This document shows positions 1 to 8,700 of a stretch of DNA of 64,000 bases, one piece after another (position 1 is the first letter of the stretch; each line of letters opens with the position of its first letter). The translations under genes and the position numbers were made by a program. The notes under the pieces were generated by a model that was given only the letters and a program-made list of their open reading frames with translations, had not been told where the DNA came from and searched no databases. Source of the stretch: Thioalkalivibrio nitratireducens DSM 14787 (GTDB lineage: Bacteria > Pseudomonadota > Gammaproteobacteria > Ectothiorhodospirales > Ectothiorhodospiraceae); NCBI RefSeq assembly GCF_000321415.2, contig NC_019902.2:3810501-3874500 (forward strand), written 5' to 3'.

Positions 1-450
1 GGCCAGCATCCCGAGTTCGATCGAGAGCATCCCCGCGCGTTGCACCTTTCCGGATTCGGGATCGAAGCCGGTGATGCGTATGCGGACGTACTGCCGGTCG
101 ACACCCACGCCGGCGGCGCCCATGGTCTCTTCCATCTGGCGACGTTGTTCTTCATCCATGTTCGCCATCATTCGGGCCATGGGACTTTCGGGCATCGTGA
201 TGGGTTGCCAACTGGCCGAGGCCAGGGTCTCGCCGTCGACTTCACCATGGAGGGTGGTCCACTCCAGGGTTTCGGTTCCGACTGTGGCGTGGAGCGAACC
301 CAGCGGTGTCATGCTGCGGATGTCCTGGGAGTCCATGCCGCTGATGTCCTGCGCCGCGACCGGCGCGCTCATGAGCGCGGTCGTTACGAACAGGCCGGCC
401 GCCGCCGCAAACAGTCGACTGGTGCGGGAATAAGTGATCTGGATCGGCAT
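1..450 (-). CDS. Secreted protein of unknown function, 3' end outside window
   Basis: The frame opens at an ATG read leftwards from base 450 and stays open to base 1, so 150 codons are visible and the C-terminus is missing. The first 35 residues look like a Sec signal peptide: a basic start (ITYSRTSR), a hydrophobic stretch (LFAAAAGLFVTTALM) and an APVAAQD cleavage region. The mature part holds beta-like segments and a Met/Glu-rich stretch (MARMMANMDEEQRRQMEE). It follows the lipoprotein gene on the same strand with a 55-base gap, so the two are probably cotranscribed. I do not recognise a family. The partial state limits any functional call; an envelope location is likely. Confidence 0.6.
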   Translation of the reverse strand, partial: MPIQITYSRTSRLFAAAAGLFVTTALMSAPVAAQDISGMDSQDIRSMTPLGSLHATVGTETLEWTTLHGEVDGETLASASWQPITMPESPMARMMANMDEEQRRQMEETMGAAGVGVDRQYVRIRITGFDPESGKVQRAGMLSIELGMLA

Positions 451-505
451 GGGGCAATGTCCTTTGTGAACCCTGGATGGGTAGCGTAGCGGAAGGGCCG
501 GATGC

Positions 506-2368
506 CTACAGGGCGTCCAGCGCTTCCTGGGCCGTGGTGCTGAAGTGCTCGCGGTCGGCTGCGACCACTTGCTGCAGGAAGTCCTGCCACTGCTCGGCCG
601 CCCCGGGTTCGTCGGTTAGCCAGGCGGGTTGTTGCAGCATGATTCGTGCGAAGGCGGCGGGTTCGAATTCCCGATGCAGCGCCGCGTGCTCGGCAAAGAT
701 GGTGGGCCCAATCAGCCCGATGGTGCCGGTCGCGGAGTTGTTGCCTGCATTCGCCAGGGTATTCATGTGCCGCCTCATCGGCGGCTCGAGAAACGCCAAG
801 TCGGCCTGCTCGCTGGCGATGAGCTGGCCCACGACAACGGTGCCCTGTTCACGGGCGGGGTGGCGATCGAAGGCGTCCATGCTCGCCAGGCTCAGTGCCA
901 CGGCCGTGGCCGGGTTGACCGCCCAGTCGTCCAAGTGTGCCTCCATCGTCAGGCTGAGCTGTTCGAGGACCAGGGCCGCGTGTTCCGACGAGCGCCGCGC
1001 ACTACCCAGGATCCGCTGCGCCACCTCGGTGGTCTCGGCATCGGTGCCGGTCCATAGCATCCGGACGGTTTCCGTATAGACGTACTCCGGATCCCGTTCG
1101 AGCGCCCCGCCGAAAGAGGTCACCGTCGCCTGCAAGGTCTGCTGGGCGTTCAGCCTCGCCTCACGTCCGTGCTCCGGACTGGTGGCGATCGCGAAGACCG
1201 GTTCCAGCGCCGGATTGGGCGGAACCTCCCGGTTGTTGCGCAGATACCCGCCGAGGCTCTCGATCCCCTGGGACTGATGCGCCTCGGTGGAGCCTTCCCG
1301 AATCAATCGGGTCAGCGCCCCGACATGCAGATCATGCACGATCTCAAGGTTCATCTCCGGGGTTCCCGGTTCTGCCGTGCGCCCCCGGAACGGCCGGATC
1401 AACTCTCGGGTGAGGCCCCCCAGGGCGTCGGTCGCAGCCTTGATGGCCTCAGGCGTTTCGGACGCCATGGCCGCCTCCAGCATTCGCTCCATCGCGCGTT
1501 CCGCCCCCATCTCCGATTGGGCGAACAGGCCGACCAGCCGGGGTTCGCCCACCGCGGTGGAGCCGCTGACGTCGAGCGCGAGATCCAGAGCCTCTTCGGT
1601 CCCGATGGTGACCAGCAGGCTGTGTGTGGCCCGGCTGTTCTCGCGGGCCAGATCCCGATGGGAGCGGATGTAGTCCAGCGTCTGGGCGGGTTCGATGAAG
1701 TCGAAGTCGGCGAGCTTTTCGAGGAAAAAGCGGGTGGTCTCTGCGTCGTGGTCCAGCGGGAATAGGGCCTGTGCCAGATCGGCCTGGACGGTATCCGGCA
1801 GTGCCTCGGTGCGCAGCAGGCGCGCCGCATGCTCCGGCTCGGAAGTCGCCAGCCCGATGATGTCGGCGCCCAGGCTCTCTGGATCCATGCCGCTGTTCAG
1901 GGCGGCGCCCATCAGTCGCCGATAGGTGTCGGTGCGTTCGCTGTAGCCGGGGTCCAGGATCCGCTGGCGTGCCATCGCGGGCGCCTCCGGGGCCTCGATG
2001 TGGTACAGGGTGCCCAGCGCCGCCAGTTCGACATGCTCCGCGACCCGGGGGTCCAGGTTTCGGGCTTCGATCCCGTTGATGAGTGCGTGGATGGCTTCGC
2101 GTGCGGGCAGGCCGTGCACGCCCATAGCGGCGATGTCTTCCAGGGCGGAGAGCTGTCGCATGTGGCTGAGATCGGCCAGGCGTTCGGCGTGCTCAGCCGC
2201 AGTGCGGCCCTTGTAGGTCGCTTCGGGGTCGTGTTCGGGCGGTGCCTGGCGGGCCATCTGCTCGGGGTCATCGCCCTCTGCCTGAGCCTCCGGTTCACCA
2301 CATGCGAGCAGACCGGGGAGTGCCAGGGCGAGCACGAGCAGAAGGAGAAGAGGGCGTGTGTGGAACAT
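506..2368 (-). CDS. Large alpha-helical lipoprotein (HEAT-like), unknown function
   Basis: A 620-residue protein. I start it at the ATG at 2368, not the upstream codon at 2410, because GAGG lies about 6 bases before this ATG and the protein then begins with a classic lipoprotein signal (MFHTRPLLLLLVLALALPG, then LLAC). The Cys at about residue 23 would be lipidated. The rest is Ala/Glu/Leu-rich and reads as repeated amphipathic helices, resembling HEAT or TPR solenoids, with no enzyme motif seen. It is the first gene of a pair with the secreted protein downstream. A membrane-anchored scaffold is plausible but only inferred from helix content. A 16-base near-repeat (cagcctcgcaaggga) lies at 2371 and again at 2399, in the leader. 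Confidence 0.65.
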   Translation of the reverse strand: MFHTRPLLLLLVLALALPGLLACGEPEAQAEGDDPEQMARQAPPEHDPEATYKGRTAAEHAERLADLSHMRQLSALEDIAAMGVHGLPAREAIHALINGIEARNLDPRVAEHVELAALGTLYHIEAPEAPAMARQRILDPGYSERTDTYRRLMGAALNSGMDPESLGADIIGLATSEPEHAARLLRTEALPDTVQADLAQALFPLDHDAETTRFFLEKLADFDFIEPAQTLDYIRSHRDLARENSRATHSLLVTIGTEEALDLALDVSGSTAVGEPRLVGLFAQSEMGAERAMERMLEAAMASETPEAIKAATDALGGLTRELIRPFRGRTAEPGTPEMNLEIVHDLHVGALTRLIREGSTEAHQSQGIESLGGYLRNNREVPPNPALEPVFAIATSPEHGREARLNAQQTLQATVTSFGGALERDPEYVYTETVRMLWTGTDAETTEVAQRILGSARRSSEHAALVLEQLSLTMEAHLDDWAVNPATAVALSLASMDAFDRHPAREQGTVVVGQLIASEQADLAFLEPPMRRHMNTLANAGNNSATGTIGLIGPTIFAEHAALHREFEPAAFARIMLQQPAWLTDEPGAAEQWQDFLQQVVAADREHFSTTAQEALDAL

Positions 2369-2955
2369 GGTCAGCCTCGCAAGGGATGGTGGTGTCGACC
2401 AGCCTCGCAAGGGACGTCGCGTCGGCAGCGGTTGGATCCGGCGGATTGCGTGTACCGCGGAATGGCAGGCTCACGGCCTTCCTTGAAGCTTAGCCCACTC
2501 GAGGCTAGACGTGTCGGTGAAATTTACAGCCTAGAGACGCGAACCGACATTTATAGCTATAACGCATTGAGTTCTCGATATGAATAATGGGAGAGACAGT
2601 AGAAGAGGACACCCACCATCACCTTATTTCACGCCCATGATTTCCACCTCACAGGGGGGTTCACGCGCCGTTGGTTGGTACGGGGGCGCTCGTGGTGCGT
2701 CGCTGGTAGAGCACGACGGCATGGGGATGGCACGGGTACGAAAGGAAAGGATAGGAAATCCAACCGCCTTCACCGCAATATCCCTTCGGTCCGGGGGCCT
2801 GTCAAGTCACGACGGAAGCCCCTTCTGAGCAGCGTCGGCAGCACTATGCGGCCGGAATCGGCTACAGGTGGACTGGAAACCGATTTTGCGGCGCGCTTCA
2901 GGCGTGTTTCCGGAAAGCGGGCAGCGGCGGGGCCAGCAGCCCCGCACGGGCTGCT
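2369..2955. other. Intergenic region, no convincing gene
   Basis: Contains an AT-rich patch at about 2540-2600, unusual for this DNA and a plausible promoter zone for the leftward lipoprotein operon, but I see no clean -35/-10 pair. The right end (about 2915-2950) has a GC-rich hairpin (gcggggc/gccccgc) just beyond the transposase stop codon and may belong to the IS91 element terminus. ORFs here lack coding character. Confidence 0.4.
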
Positions 2956-4473
2956 TTACCAGGACACCCGCTGGTCGTGTTCGTACTCCGGCGCGGGCTG
3001 GGCGTAGGGATCGCCGGAAGAACCTGCCTCGGCAACGATGGCATGCTCCGTAGCGTCCTCGTACCACTCCGGCGGACCCCGCGCCTGGGCGGTACGGGGC
3101 GGGGTGGCGGGTTCGCCGATGTGCTCCAGGATGGCCCGAACGTCCACCGCTTCGGTGATGAAGGCGATGATCCGCATCTCGGCCCCGCACCGCGGGCAGG
3201 TCAGCGGGAACGCCTCGTAGATGCGCGCCAGCAGCATCACCCAGAGGTAGCGGGCGGGGGACCGCCGGATGGTCTCGGGCGGATCCTCCGCTGCGGCTTT
3301 CACCGCCCGGTGGGATGCCGGCACCGGCGCCACGGCCTCGGGCGCCAGAGCGGTGACGGCGGGGCGCAGCGGTGAGTTCGGGGCGAGTACGCCTGAGTTG
3401 CGATGGCGATGCTGCCGGGGCGGCGGAACCAGCGCGGCGATGCGACTGATCAGCTCCAGCGGCGAGAGGATGATCTGGGTGCGCCCGTCCGGACCCGGTT
3501 TGGGCAGACGGTAGATCAGCCGCTGCGGGTCGAGCTCCTCCAGCCGGTCGGCTGCGAAGGGAGGACGAGCGCAGTAGCGCAGCAGCCGTTCCAGGCCCTT
3601 GCGGTCGTCGGCCTCGATGCGCACGCTCGCATCCAGCGAGAACCCGCCGCCGTGGTCCCACGCTTCCATCTCTTTACGGGTCTGCGCGTCGATCCGCCCA
3701 CGGCGCACGAATGCCCGCAGGATCCGTCGGCGGATCTGGGTTTGCACGACCCGCACGGCATCAGCGTCGATGGCCTCCGCCGCGATGAACCGGACACCCT
3801 GCTCCGGGGCGGGCTCGAACACGCCGTCGATCACGACGACATGGAAGTGCGTGTGCTCGTGCAGCGCGGAACCGAACCGGTGGATGGAAGGCCACGGCCC
3901 CGGTGGGTGCCTGGGTACTGGCACCCAGGCTGCCGCGCAGGTGGTGCGCGATCGCATCCAGAAAAATGCGCAGGGCACTGTTGAGAGCTGCCGGGTCGTG
4001 CTGGAGGTGATAGCGTAGCCGCTTGGGTACGGACAGCACCTGCCCTGGCGCACCGGCACGCGAGGCAGAACGTGATCGGCCAGATGTGCCGCAGTCTCGG
4101 CCATGCGCCGCGTGTTGCAGGACGGGCAGACAGCCCGGCCTTTGCAGGAGAAGGCGATCAGAACGTCATGGCCACAGGCGTCACAGCGGGCGCGGGCAAA
4201 GCCATGGGCCAGGATGCCACACTCGAGAAAAATCCGCCGGGAGCGGATTTTCGCGCAAGCCCCCCGGGAAGGGGGCGAGTCCCAGGGATGGGACGAGCAA
4301 AGCGCCTCAGTTCACGCTCCGCATGCGGGGGGACCCGCGCCTCCCACCACTCATCCCGACCCCGCGAGAGATAAGGTCTCCAGGTGGTTTTGCACCACCC
4401 GATACAGCGGTGTATCGGCGGGGCGACGGCGGCGGTAGGGAGCGGCGACGCATCCCTGCAGTTGGACGTCCAT
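2956..4473 (-). pseudogene. IS91-family transposase, multiply frameshifted
   Basis: The pieces read as one IS91-like (HUH, Y2-type) transposase spread over several frames. From the N-terminus: a start MDVQLQGC at 4473 leading to LYRVVQNHLETL; a shift into the frame reading RDEWWEARVPPHAERELRRF; then, after a 71-bp insertion, LECGILAHGFARARCDACGHD with a CxxC zinc-ribbon pair (CDAC, CPSC). At about 4040 the frame shifts to SVPKRLRYHLQHDPAALNSA, and near 3890 it shifts back to HRFGSALHEHTHFHVVVIDG, which carries the HUH histidines. The C-terminal region with YCARPPFA and FPLTCPRCGAEMRIIAF stays open to the stop at 2956. At least three frameshifts plus the insertion mean no active enzyme. Terminal oriIS/terIS ends were not resolved. 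Confidence 0.85.
4231..4301. repeat. 71-bp triple-hairpin insertion inside the transposase pseudogene
   Basis: Removing bases 4231-4301 joins ctcgagaaa to gcgcctcag and restores the transposase reading LRRF-LECG, so this block was inserted. An aaa triplet flanks both sides (4228-4230 and 4299-4301), compatible with a 3-bp duplication. The block holds three consecutive inverted repeats: aaaatccgc/gcggatttt (4229-4237 with 4243-4251), gccccc/gggggc (4259-4264 with 4271-4276) and gtccca/tgggac (4279-4284 with 4289-4294). It resembles a REP/BIME-type palindromic unit. No second copy was found in this window. Confidence 0.75.
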
Positions 4474-4774
4474 GTCCGGGTCGGTGTCCGTGACGGCATA
4501 GTGATACTAATAAGATAGACAGTACTCCCGTTTCCGCCACAGACCGGCAGGGCTTGCTGTCGATCACGACGACGGATGGGCAGCGTCGGCTTTACACTCT
4601 AAAGAGGGTACTCATCTGTTGCCGGCGGCTGTCCGGAAAGGGTCGTGGACAGCCACCGACTGCGGAGAAGACGGACCCTGCCCCTTGGGGGTCACATACC
4701 GTTGCACGCTCTCTCGGGATGGGTCTGGACGAGCCCGGTCGGGGCTGGGGAGCGAGTCTGCGCTGAGCGCGTGT
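4474..4774. other. Intergenic, nothing recognised
   Basis: About 300 bases between the transposase start and the toxin-antitoxin promoter. Short ORFs occur in both directions but show no recognisable motif. The stretch at 4500-4530 (gtgatactaataagatagac) is AT-rich and may mark the outer end of the IS91 element. Confidence 0.35.
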
Positions 4775-4804
4775 ATTGGCATAATATGCCAATGCTGCTA
4801 TGCT
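4775..4804 (+). promoter_or_regulatory. parDE promoter with palindromic operator
   Basis: A sigma70-type promoter reads TTGGCA (4776-4781), 17-base spacer, TATGCT (4799-4804), 32 bases before the antitoxin ATG. The -35 box lies inside a perfect palindrome, attggcat-aat-atgccaat (4775-4793). ParD antitoxins are ribbon-helix-helix repressors that bind such palindromes, so this is the likely autoregulatory operator. The promoter and palindrome are seen directly; the repressor role is inferred from the family. Confidence 0.7.
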
Positions 4805-4836
4805 CGGGATGTTTTCATCCTGGGAGTCAATCCGCC

Positions 4837-5127
4837 ATGCCGACCCGAAACGTGGTGCTGAGCGACCATCAGCAAGAGCTTGTCGAAACCCTGGTGCGAT
4901 CGGGTCGGTACCAGAACGCCAGCGAGGTGCTGCGCGAGGGGCTGCGCCTGATCGAGCAGCGCGAACGGCTCGAAGCGGCCAAGCTTCAGGCGCTGCAGCA
5001 AGCCGCCGAAAAGGGCTGGGCCGATATCACCGCTGGGCGCTATGTCGATATCGTCGAGGACCATATCGAGGATGTCATCGGCCAACTGGGGCAGCAGGCT
5101 GCCAACCGGGTTAAGTTGGCAGGTTGA
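4837..5127 (+). CDS. parD: ParD-family antitoxin (type II toxin-antitoxin)
   Basis: A 96-residue protein starting MPTRNVVLSDHQQELVETLV. The N-terminal strand plus helices (RYQNASEVLREGLRLIEQRE, residues about 26-48) match the ribbon-helix-helix DNA-binding domain of ParD/CopG antitoxins. The acidic C-terminal half is the part that wraps the toxin in this family. The start at 4837 is chosen over the upstream ORF opening at 4645, because the promoter (4776-4804) lies between them and family members begin here. Its stop codon shares a base with the toxin start, so the pair is translationally coupled. It would neutralise ParE and repress its own operon through the palindrome upstream. Confidence 0.88.
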   Translation: MPTRNVVLSDHQQELVETLVRSGRYQNASEVLREGLRLIEQRERLEAAKLQALQQAAEKGWADITAGRYVDIVEDHIEDVIGQLGQQAANRVKLAG

Positions 5128-5492
5128 TGGGGCGCTATCGACTTTCCACCACCGCGCAGGCGGATCTCATCGACATCCTCGCCTGGACACAACGTCAGTT
5201 CGGAGAAGCGGCTCGCAAACGTTACGAAACCCTGCTGGTCACGGCGCTGCGTGACATCTCCAGCCAACCTGATCGGAGCGGCAGCGTCGAACGGCCGGAG
5301 CTTGGAGACGGCGTGCGATCCTGGCACCTGCATCTGAGCCGGGATCGCGCCCGAACGGCAACCGGCATTGTGCGCCGCCCACGGCATTTCTTGATTTACC
5401 GGGTGGAGGACGACCAGGTTGTCGTCGGCCGGGTTCTGCACGACGCCATGGAACTCGCGCGGCATCTGGATGCCGAGGCACTCTGGAAATAG
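5127..5492 (+). CDS. parE: ParE-family toxin (type II toxin-antitoxin)
   Basis: A 121-residue RelE/ParE-superfamily toxin. It begins MGRYRLSTTAQADLIDILAW, the helix typical of ParE N-termini, and ends with the family beta-sheet signature RRPRHFLIYRVEDDQVVVGRVLHD followed by MELARHL. ParE toxins block DNA gyrase. The ATG at 5127 overlaps the antitoxin TGA as TGATG, which decides the start over the TTG one codon earlier. It sits between two IS91 remnants, consistent with a mobile-DNA addiction module. At 121 residues it is slightly longer than the common ~100, through residues around PELGDGVRSWHLHLSRDRA. No inactivating change is visible. Confidence 0.88.
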   Translation: MGRYRLSTTAQADLIDILAWTQRQFGEAARKRYETLLVTALRDISSQPDRSGSVERPELGDGVRSWHLHLSRDRARTATGIVRRPRHFLIYRVEDDQVVVGRVLHDAMELARHLDAEALWK

Positions 5493-5819
5493 GAACCGGC
5501 GGCGGCATTTTCTAAAGAGGCATACCGGCGTCTGATCGGCCGCCAACCGGGTGACGTTTTCCGCATGCCCGCGCTGCACTGGTTGCTTAACCAGCCGTCC
5601 ACCGGCACGCGCAGCTTAAGGGCCTCGCGGGCCGGTCCTCCCCGAGTTGAAAGTAGAGGCCGGCCAATTTGATGCGGGCCATGATCCGCACTGCACCGCC
5701 GCAGGCCAGGCAGGTTTGGATGTCGATACCGAATACCCACCAGTGGCAGGTTCACGTCCGACTACAGCCACACATCCGTTCCCGCTGACGGGCTGCTTCG
5801 GGTCGCTTCACGACAGCCG
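5493..5819. other. Intergenic scar region with transposon remnant
   Basis: No intact gene. The central part (5677-5736, minus strand) encodes a recognisable scrap of an IS91-type transposase, listed separately. The rest shows no coding signal and looks like deletion-scarred DNA between the toxin gene and the truncated amidohydrolase. Confidence 0.5.
5677..5736 (-). mobile_element. Fragment of a second IS91-type transposase C-terminus
   Basis: Read leftwards, these 20 codons give VFGIDIQTCLACGGAVRIMA. This matches the C-terminal signature of many IS91-family transposases (RVFGIDIETC..CGG.VRIIA) with its CxxC pair. The frame is broken on both sides and no further homology is seen. It differs from the C-terminus of the pseudogene at 2956-4473 (FPLTCPRCGAEMRIIAF), so it comes from a different element. 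Confidence 0.6.
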
Positions 5820-7317
5820 TCATCGCACTTCGGACATCCGCGCCACCGCCGAGACCAGCACGTCCGCGACGCACATCCCATCATGCGGGGCCTCGGCCGC
5901 CATCCGGCGCATGGCGCGGATCATCGGGCCGTTACCGGCACCCTCGGTGTCGCACGCAACCGCGGCCTGGCGAAGGAAGGCGGCGAATGGATCGGACCCG
6001 TCGCGCGGGGGACGGAACGCGAGGCTGTCCGTGTTTCCGGACTCCCGCGCGCTGTAGATCGTTCTACCTTCCTTGATCGTCTCGACGATGGTGAGTCGGT
6101 CCAGGGTTTCAGGGTCGATTGCCGTCGGATCGTCGGAAAGAATCACAAGGTCCGCGAGCTTGCCGGGTGCGAGGGAACCCTTCCGATCTTCCTCGAAGTG
6201 CTGAAAGGCGGGCCAGATCGTCATCGCCTTGAGCGCGGTGATCACGTCCACCCGGTGCGCGGGGCCGAGGATGTCACCCGTGCGCGAGCGTCGCGTGACG
6301 GTGGCGGAGAGAATGCGCATCGAGTTGGGAAAGGCCACCGACGCATCGTGATGGCTGGAGAATTTCATTCCCTTCGCCTGCACCCAGCCCGTCGGGGAGA
6401 TGTTGTCCGCCGCGACGGGACCGACGGTGCGCTCGCGGTGCCAGTCGCCCCAGTAGAAGGTGTGCATCGGAAACAGCGACGGAAATACATCGAGGCGATG
6501 CAATGCCGCGACCTGCTCCTTGCGAAGAAACTGACCGTGGACCAGCACCGGTCGGCGGTCGGCACGGCCATGAGCGTCAGTCGCCACGCCGATGGCAGCA
6601 ATCAGCAGATCCGAGGCGCCCTCGCCGTTCGAGTGAGTCAGCAGTTGCACCCCATGGGCGAACGCCCAGTCCACCGCATCGAACACCTGATCGTCGGTAA
6701 CCGCTGCATATCCCTTGTAGCCTGGCCGGAGGTTCGGGGACGGCTTGAAGTACGGCCGGTCACGCAGCGCGGTAAAGCCCTGTGGGGAGCCATCGATGGT
6801 CAGTTTCCCCCGCCAACGCGGAAACGGTGTGCGTACTCGCTGGATACGGCTTCTAGGATAAAGTCGCGGTCGATGAGTACATCAGGGTAGGCGACGACGT
6901 CGATATCAAGCCCGTTTTCCTGGGCCTCGAGCTGCATCACCCGTGTGGACGCCGGTGTGGAACGCCCTTCCTGTGCCGTCGTGTAGCCGTAGGACGCCAC
7001 CAGTTCGGTACCCGCGCGGAAGATCGAGCGGCCCGCATCGGCGTCGAGCGAGCTGAGCAACGCCTGCAGCGCGACAAAAAAGCCGGTCTCCTCGACGACA
7101 CCATTCGGCTCGCTCGAGCCCTCTTGGCGGCGGATCACCCCACCGGGCGGGTTTTCGCTGTCCGCATCGATGCCGGCAACTTCAAGTGCCGCCGAGTTGA
7201 GCGCCCCGATGTGCCCGGACTGGTGAACGATCAATACTGGCGTGTCTGCGGAAACGGCGTCCAGATCATCGCGGGTCGGGTGGTGCAACTCCGCGAGCTG
7301 CGCGTCTCGGACGGTAT
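5820..7317 (-). pseudogene. Truncated, frameshifted amidohydrolase (YtcJ / amidohydrolase 3 type)
   Basis: Two abutting frames together read as the C-terminal three-quarters of a YtcJ-like metal-dependent amidohydrolase. The right part holds DTPVLIVHQSGHIGALNSAAL and EGRSTPASTRVMQLEAQENG. After VGGGN the frame breaks at a run of five G (about 6806). The next frame continues KLTIDGSPQGFTALRDRPYF, then LLTHSNGEGASD, SSHHDASVAFPN and the C-terminal LADLVILSDDPTAID. Conserved sequence begins near 7317 (DTVRDAQLAELHHPTRDDLD), so roughly the first 130 residues are missing, including the HxH metal motif of this superfamily. Non-functional unless the break is a sequencing error, and even then the N-terminus is lost. 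Confidence 0.8.
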
Positions 7318-7320
7318 CCG

Positions 7321-7839
7321 TTCAGTCCCCCTCCGCCTCTGGGGGAGAGGCGGACCACGAGGATTGACGTGAAAGAACGTGGCGCGCGTCCCGGGTAACC
7401 CGTAGGGCAGAACAGGGCAGCGTCATCCGCCACACGGCGTACCCGCCGCCCCGGGGCCCTGCGGCCACCCTGGCGCCAGATGGCGGATGACGGCCTTCGG
7501 CCTCTTCCTCCCTACTTCTCTTTCATCATCGGGGATGGCCGCCCCCGCCATGACAGTTCGGCAGGGGGGGCTGAACGCATACCTCGGACGAGGCGCGGAT
7601 TGCCCGGTTTGCGCCACGGGACATCGATCGTCACCGATCGCCATGCACTGCTCGCCGAGGTACCGCCCAAGTCCGCCTACCCATGTGTAACGCCCACACG
7701 GTAGGTGACAGGTCGGCAACCCCTTGCCTGAAAAGGGCGTTGGTCCTCCCTATACTCTGGCGCTGGCGACTCGGGTCGTTGGCGGGGACCGTCTTCTTGC
7801 ACGAAAAAGCTGGCCCATCAAACACTTATTAGGCAGGTC
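7321..7839. other. Intergenic with hairpin and repeat copy
   Basis: Starts with a perfect 8-bp hairpin (ccgcctct/agaggcgg, 7333-7353), then repeat family A copy 1 (7366-7553, listed separately). The remainder (7554-7839) has no recognisable gene. A TATACT hexamer near 7751 may be a -10 box for the lipoprotein gene, but no well-spaced -35 box is evident. Confidence 0.4.
7366..7553. repeat. Repeat family A, copy 1
   Basis: Closely resembles the sequence at 59049-59233. Shared blocks in order: gtgaaagaac, cgcgtcccggg, cgtagggc, gcagcgtcatccgccacac, ggcggatgacggccttcggc and tctttcatcatcgggg. Inside are complementary arms gtcatccgcca / tggcggatgac. This copy has lost the outer arm pairing that survives in the other copy. 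It lies beside the truncation point of the amidohydrolase pseudogene. Confidence 0.8.
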
Positions 7840-8363
7840 ATGCTCACACGATTTCCTGCACAGAGCATCACCCTGACGAGCCTGGTCTTGCTGCTTTCAG
7901 CATGCGGTGGTGACGGTGCACAGCAGCAAGCTGGCAGCGACCGGGAGCAGCAGCAGCCGGCCCTGGCCTCTGGCGGAAGCGACCGGATCATGGGCCACGC
8001 CCGCTGGAACGACCAGGAACATGCCGTGTCCCAGGTGACCTGCGAACTCAGCCATGGCGCCTGGACCGTGCGCGGGCGGGGCGATGGTTTCCAGTTGAGG
8101 GTGGAGCTGCTCGGGCAGGAAGAACGCAGCGAGACCGACCTCGATCCCAGTCAGGCCATGATGGTCAACCTGCGCCTCGACCAGGAAGACGGACCCAATC
8201 TGAGCTTTCCCTCAACAGCAACCACCGTCTGATGGGTGAGGTCGAAAGCGGTCAAACGGGTTATACGGGTCAGACGTTACTGGTTGCCGCCAATAACGCC
8301 GCCGGCCGCCTGTACCCGTACCCGGAAGGCATTGAGGTCGAGTTCGAACTGAACTGCCCCTGA
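7840..8363 (+). pseudogene. Small lipoprotein gene with a frameshift near its 3' end
   Basis: The start MLTRFPAQSITLTSLVLLLSAC is a lipoprotein signal (LLSAC, Cys near residue 22). The first frame continues through RIMGHARWNDQEHAVSQVTC and stops at 8232. A second frame picks up at about 8215 with LNSNHRLMGEVESGQTGYTG and runs to NCP and a TGA at 8361-8363. The two join into a plausible ~174-residue lipoprotein with a C-terminal Cys that could pair with the earlier Cys. The break is either a real frameshift or a one-base error. Family not recognised. Confidence 0.55.
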
Positions 8364-8700
8364 CCGACGCCGTGCTGCCTGCGTTCGGGGGCACTGGCCG
8401 GACAGGTCGTGGGAGTTGTTGATATCGCTCCGCCGCCGGGCGGACGAAGCGTTCATCAAATCCCCCTCGAACGCAGTTGCGCACCGGTTCTGGTGGTGAT
8501 CGTCGCCAGCCCGTGGGCGCCGGGACCGTGCTCGGAGCGGCAGGGGAGGAAGGAAAACGTTCTGCCCAGCGAGGCGAGGAAGGCGCGGCAAACCCACTTG
8601 GCCGGGTTGCCTTGCGCGACATCTTTGCTAGGCTCCCTGCGCTGCGAGAGGTGGCGGCATGCCGCCTGGAACTAGTCGGCGAGAATTGGGGGAATTCCGA
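8364..8700. other. Intergenic, no gene seen
   Basis: About 340 bases between the lipoprotein and the vWA gene. A Shine-Dalgarno-like GGGGGA lies about 8 bases before the ATG at 8701. No promoter pair or repeat stands out. Confidence 0.4.

Noticed and set aside
655-675. tRNA T-loop-like string (ggttcgaattccc)
   Set aside because: It lies inside the lipoprotein gene and no acceptor, D or anticodon stem can be formed around it.
2807-3661. 284-codon minus-strand frame over the transposase C-terminus
   Set aside because: Out of frame with the IS91 C-terminal motifs and rich in Arg/Gly/Pro, so a shadow.
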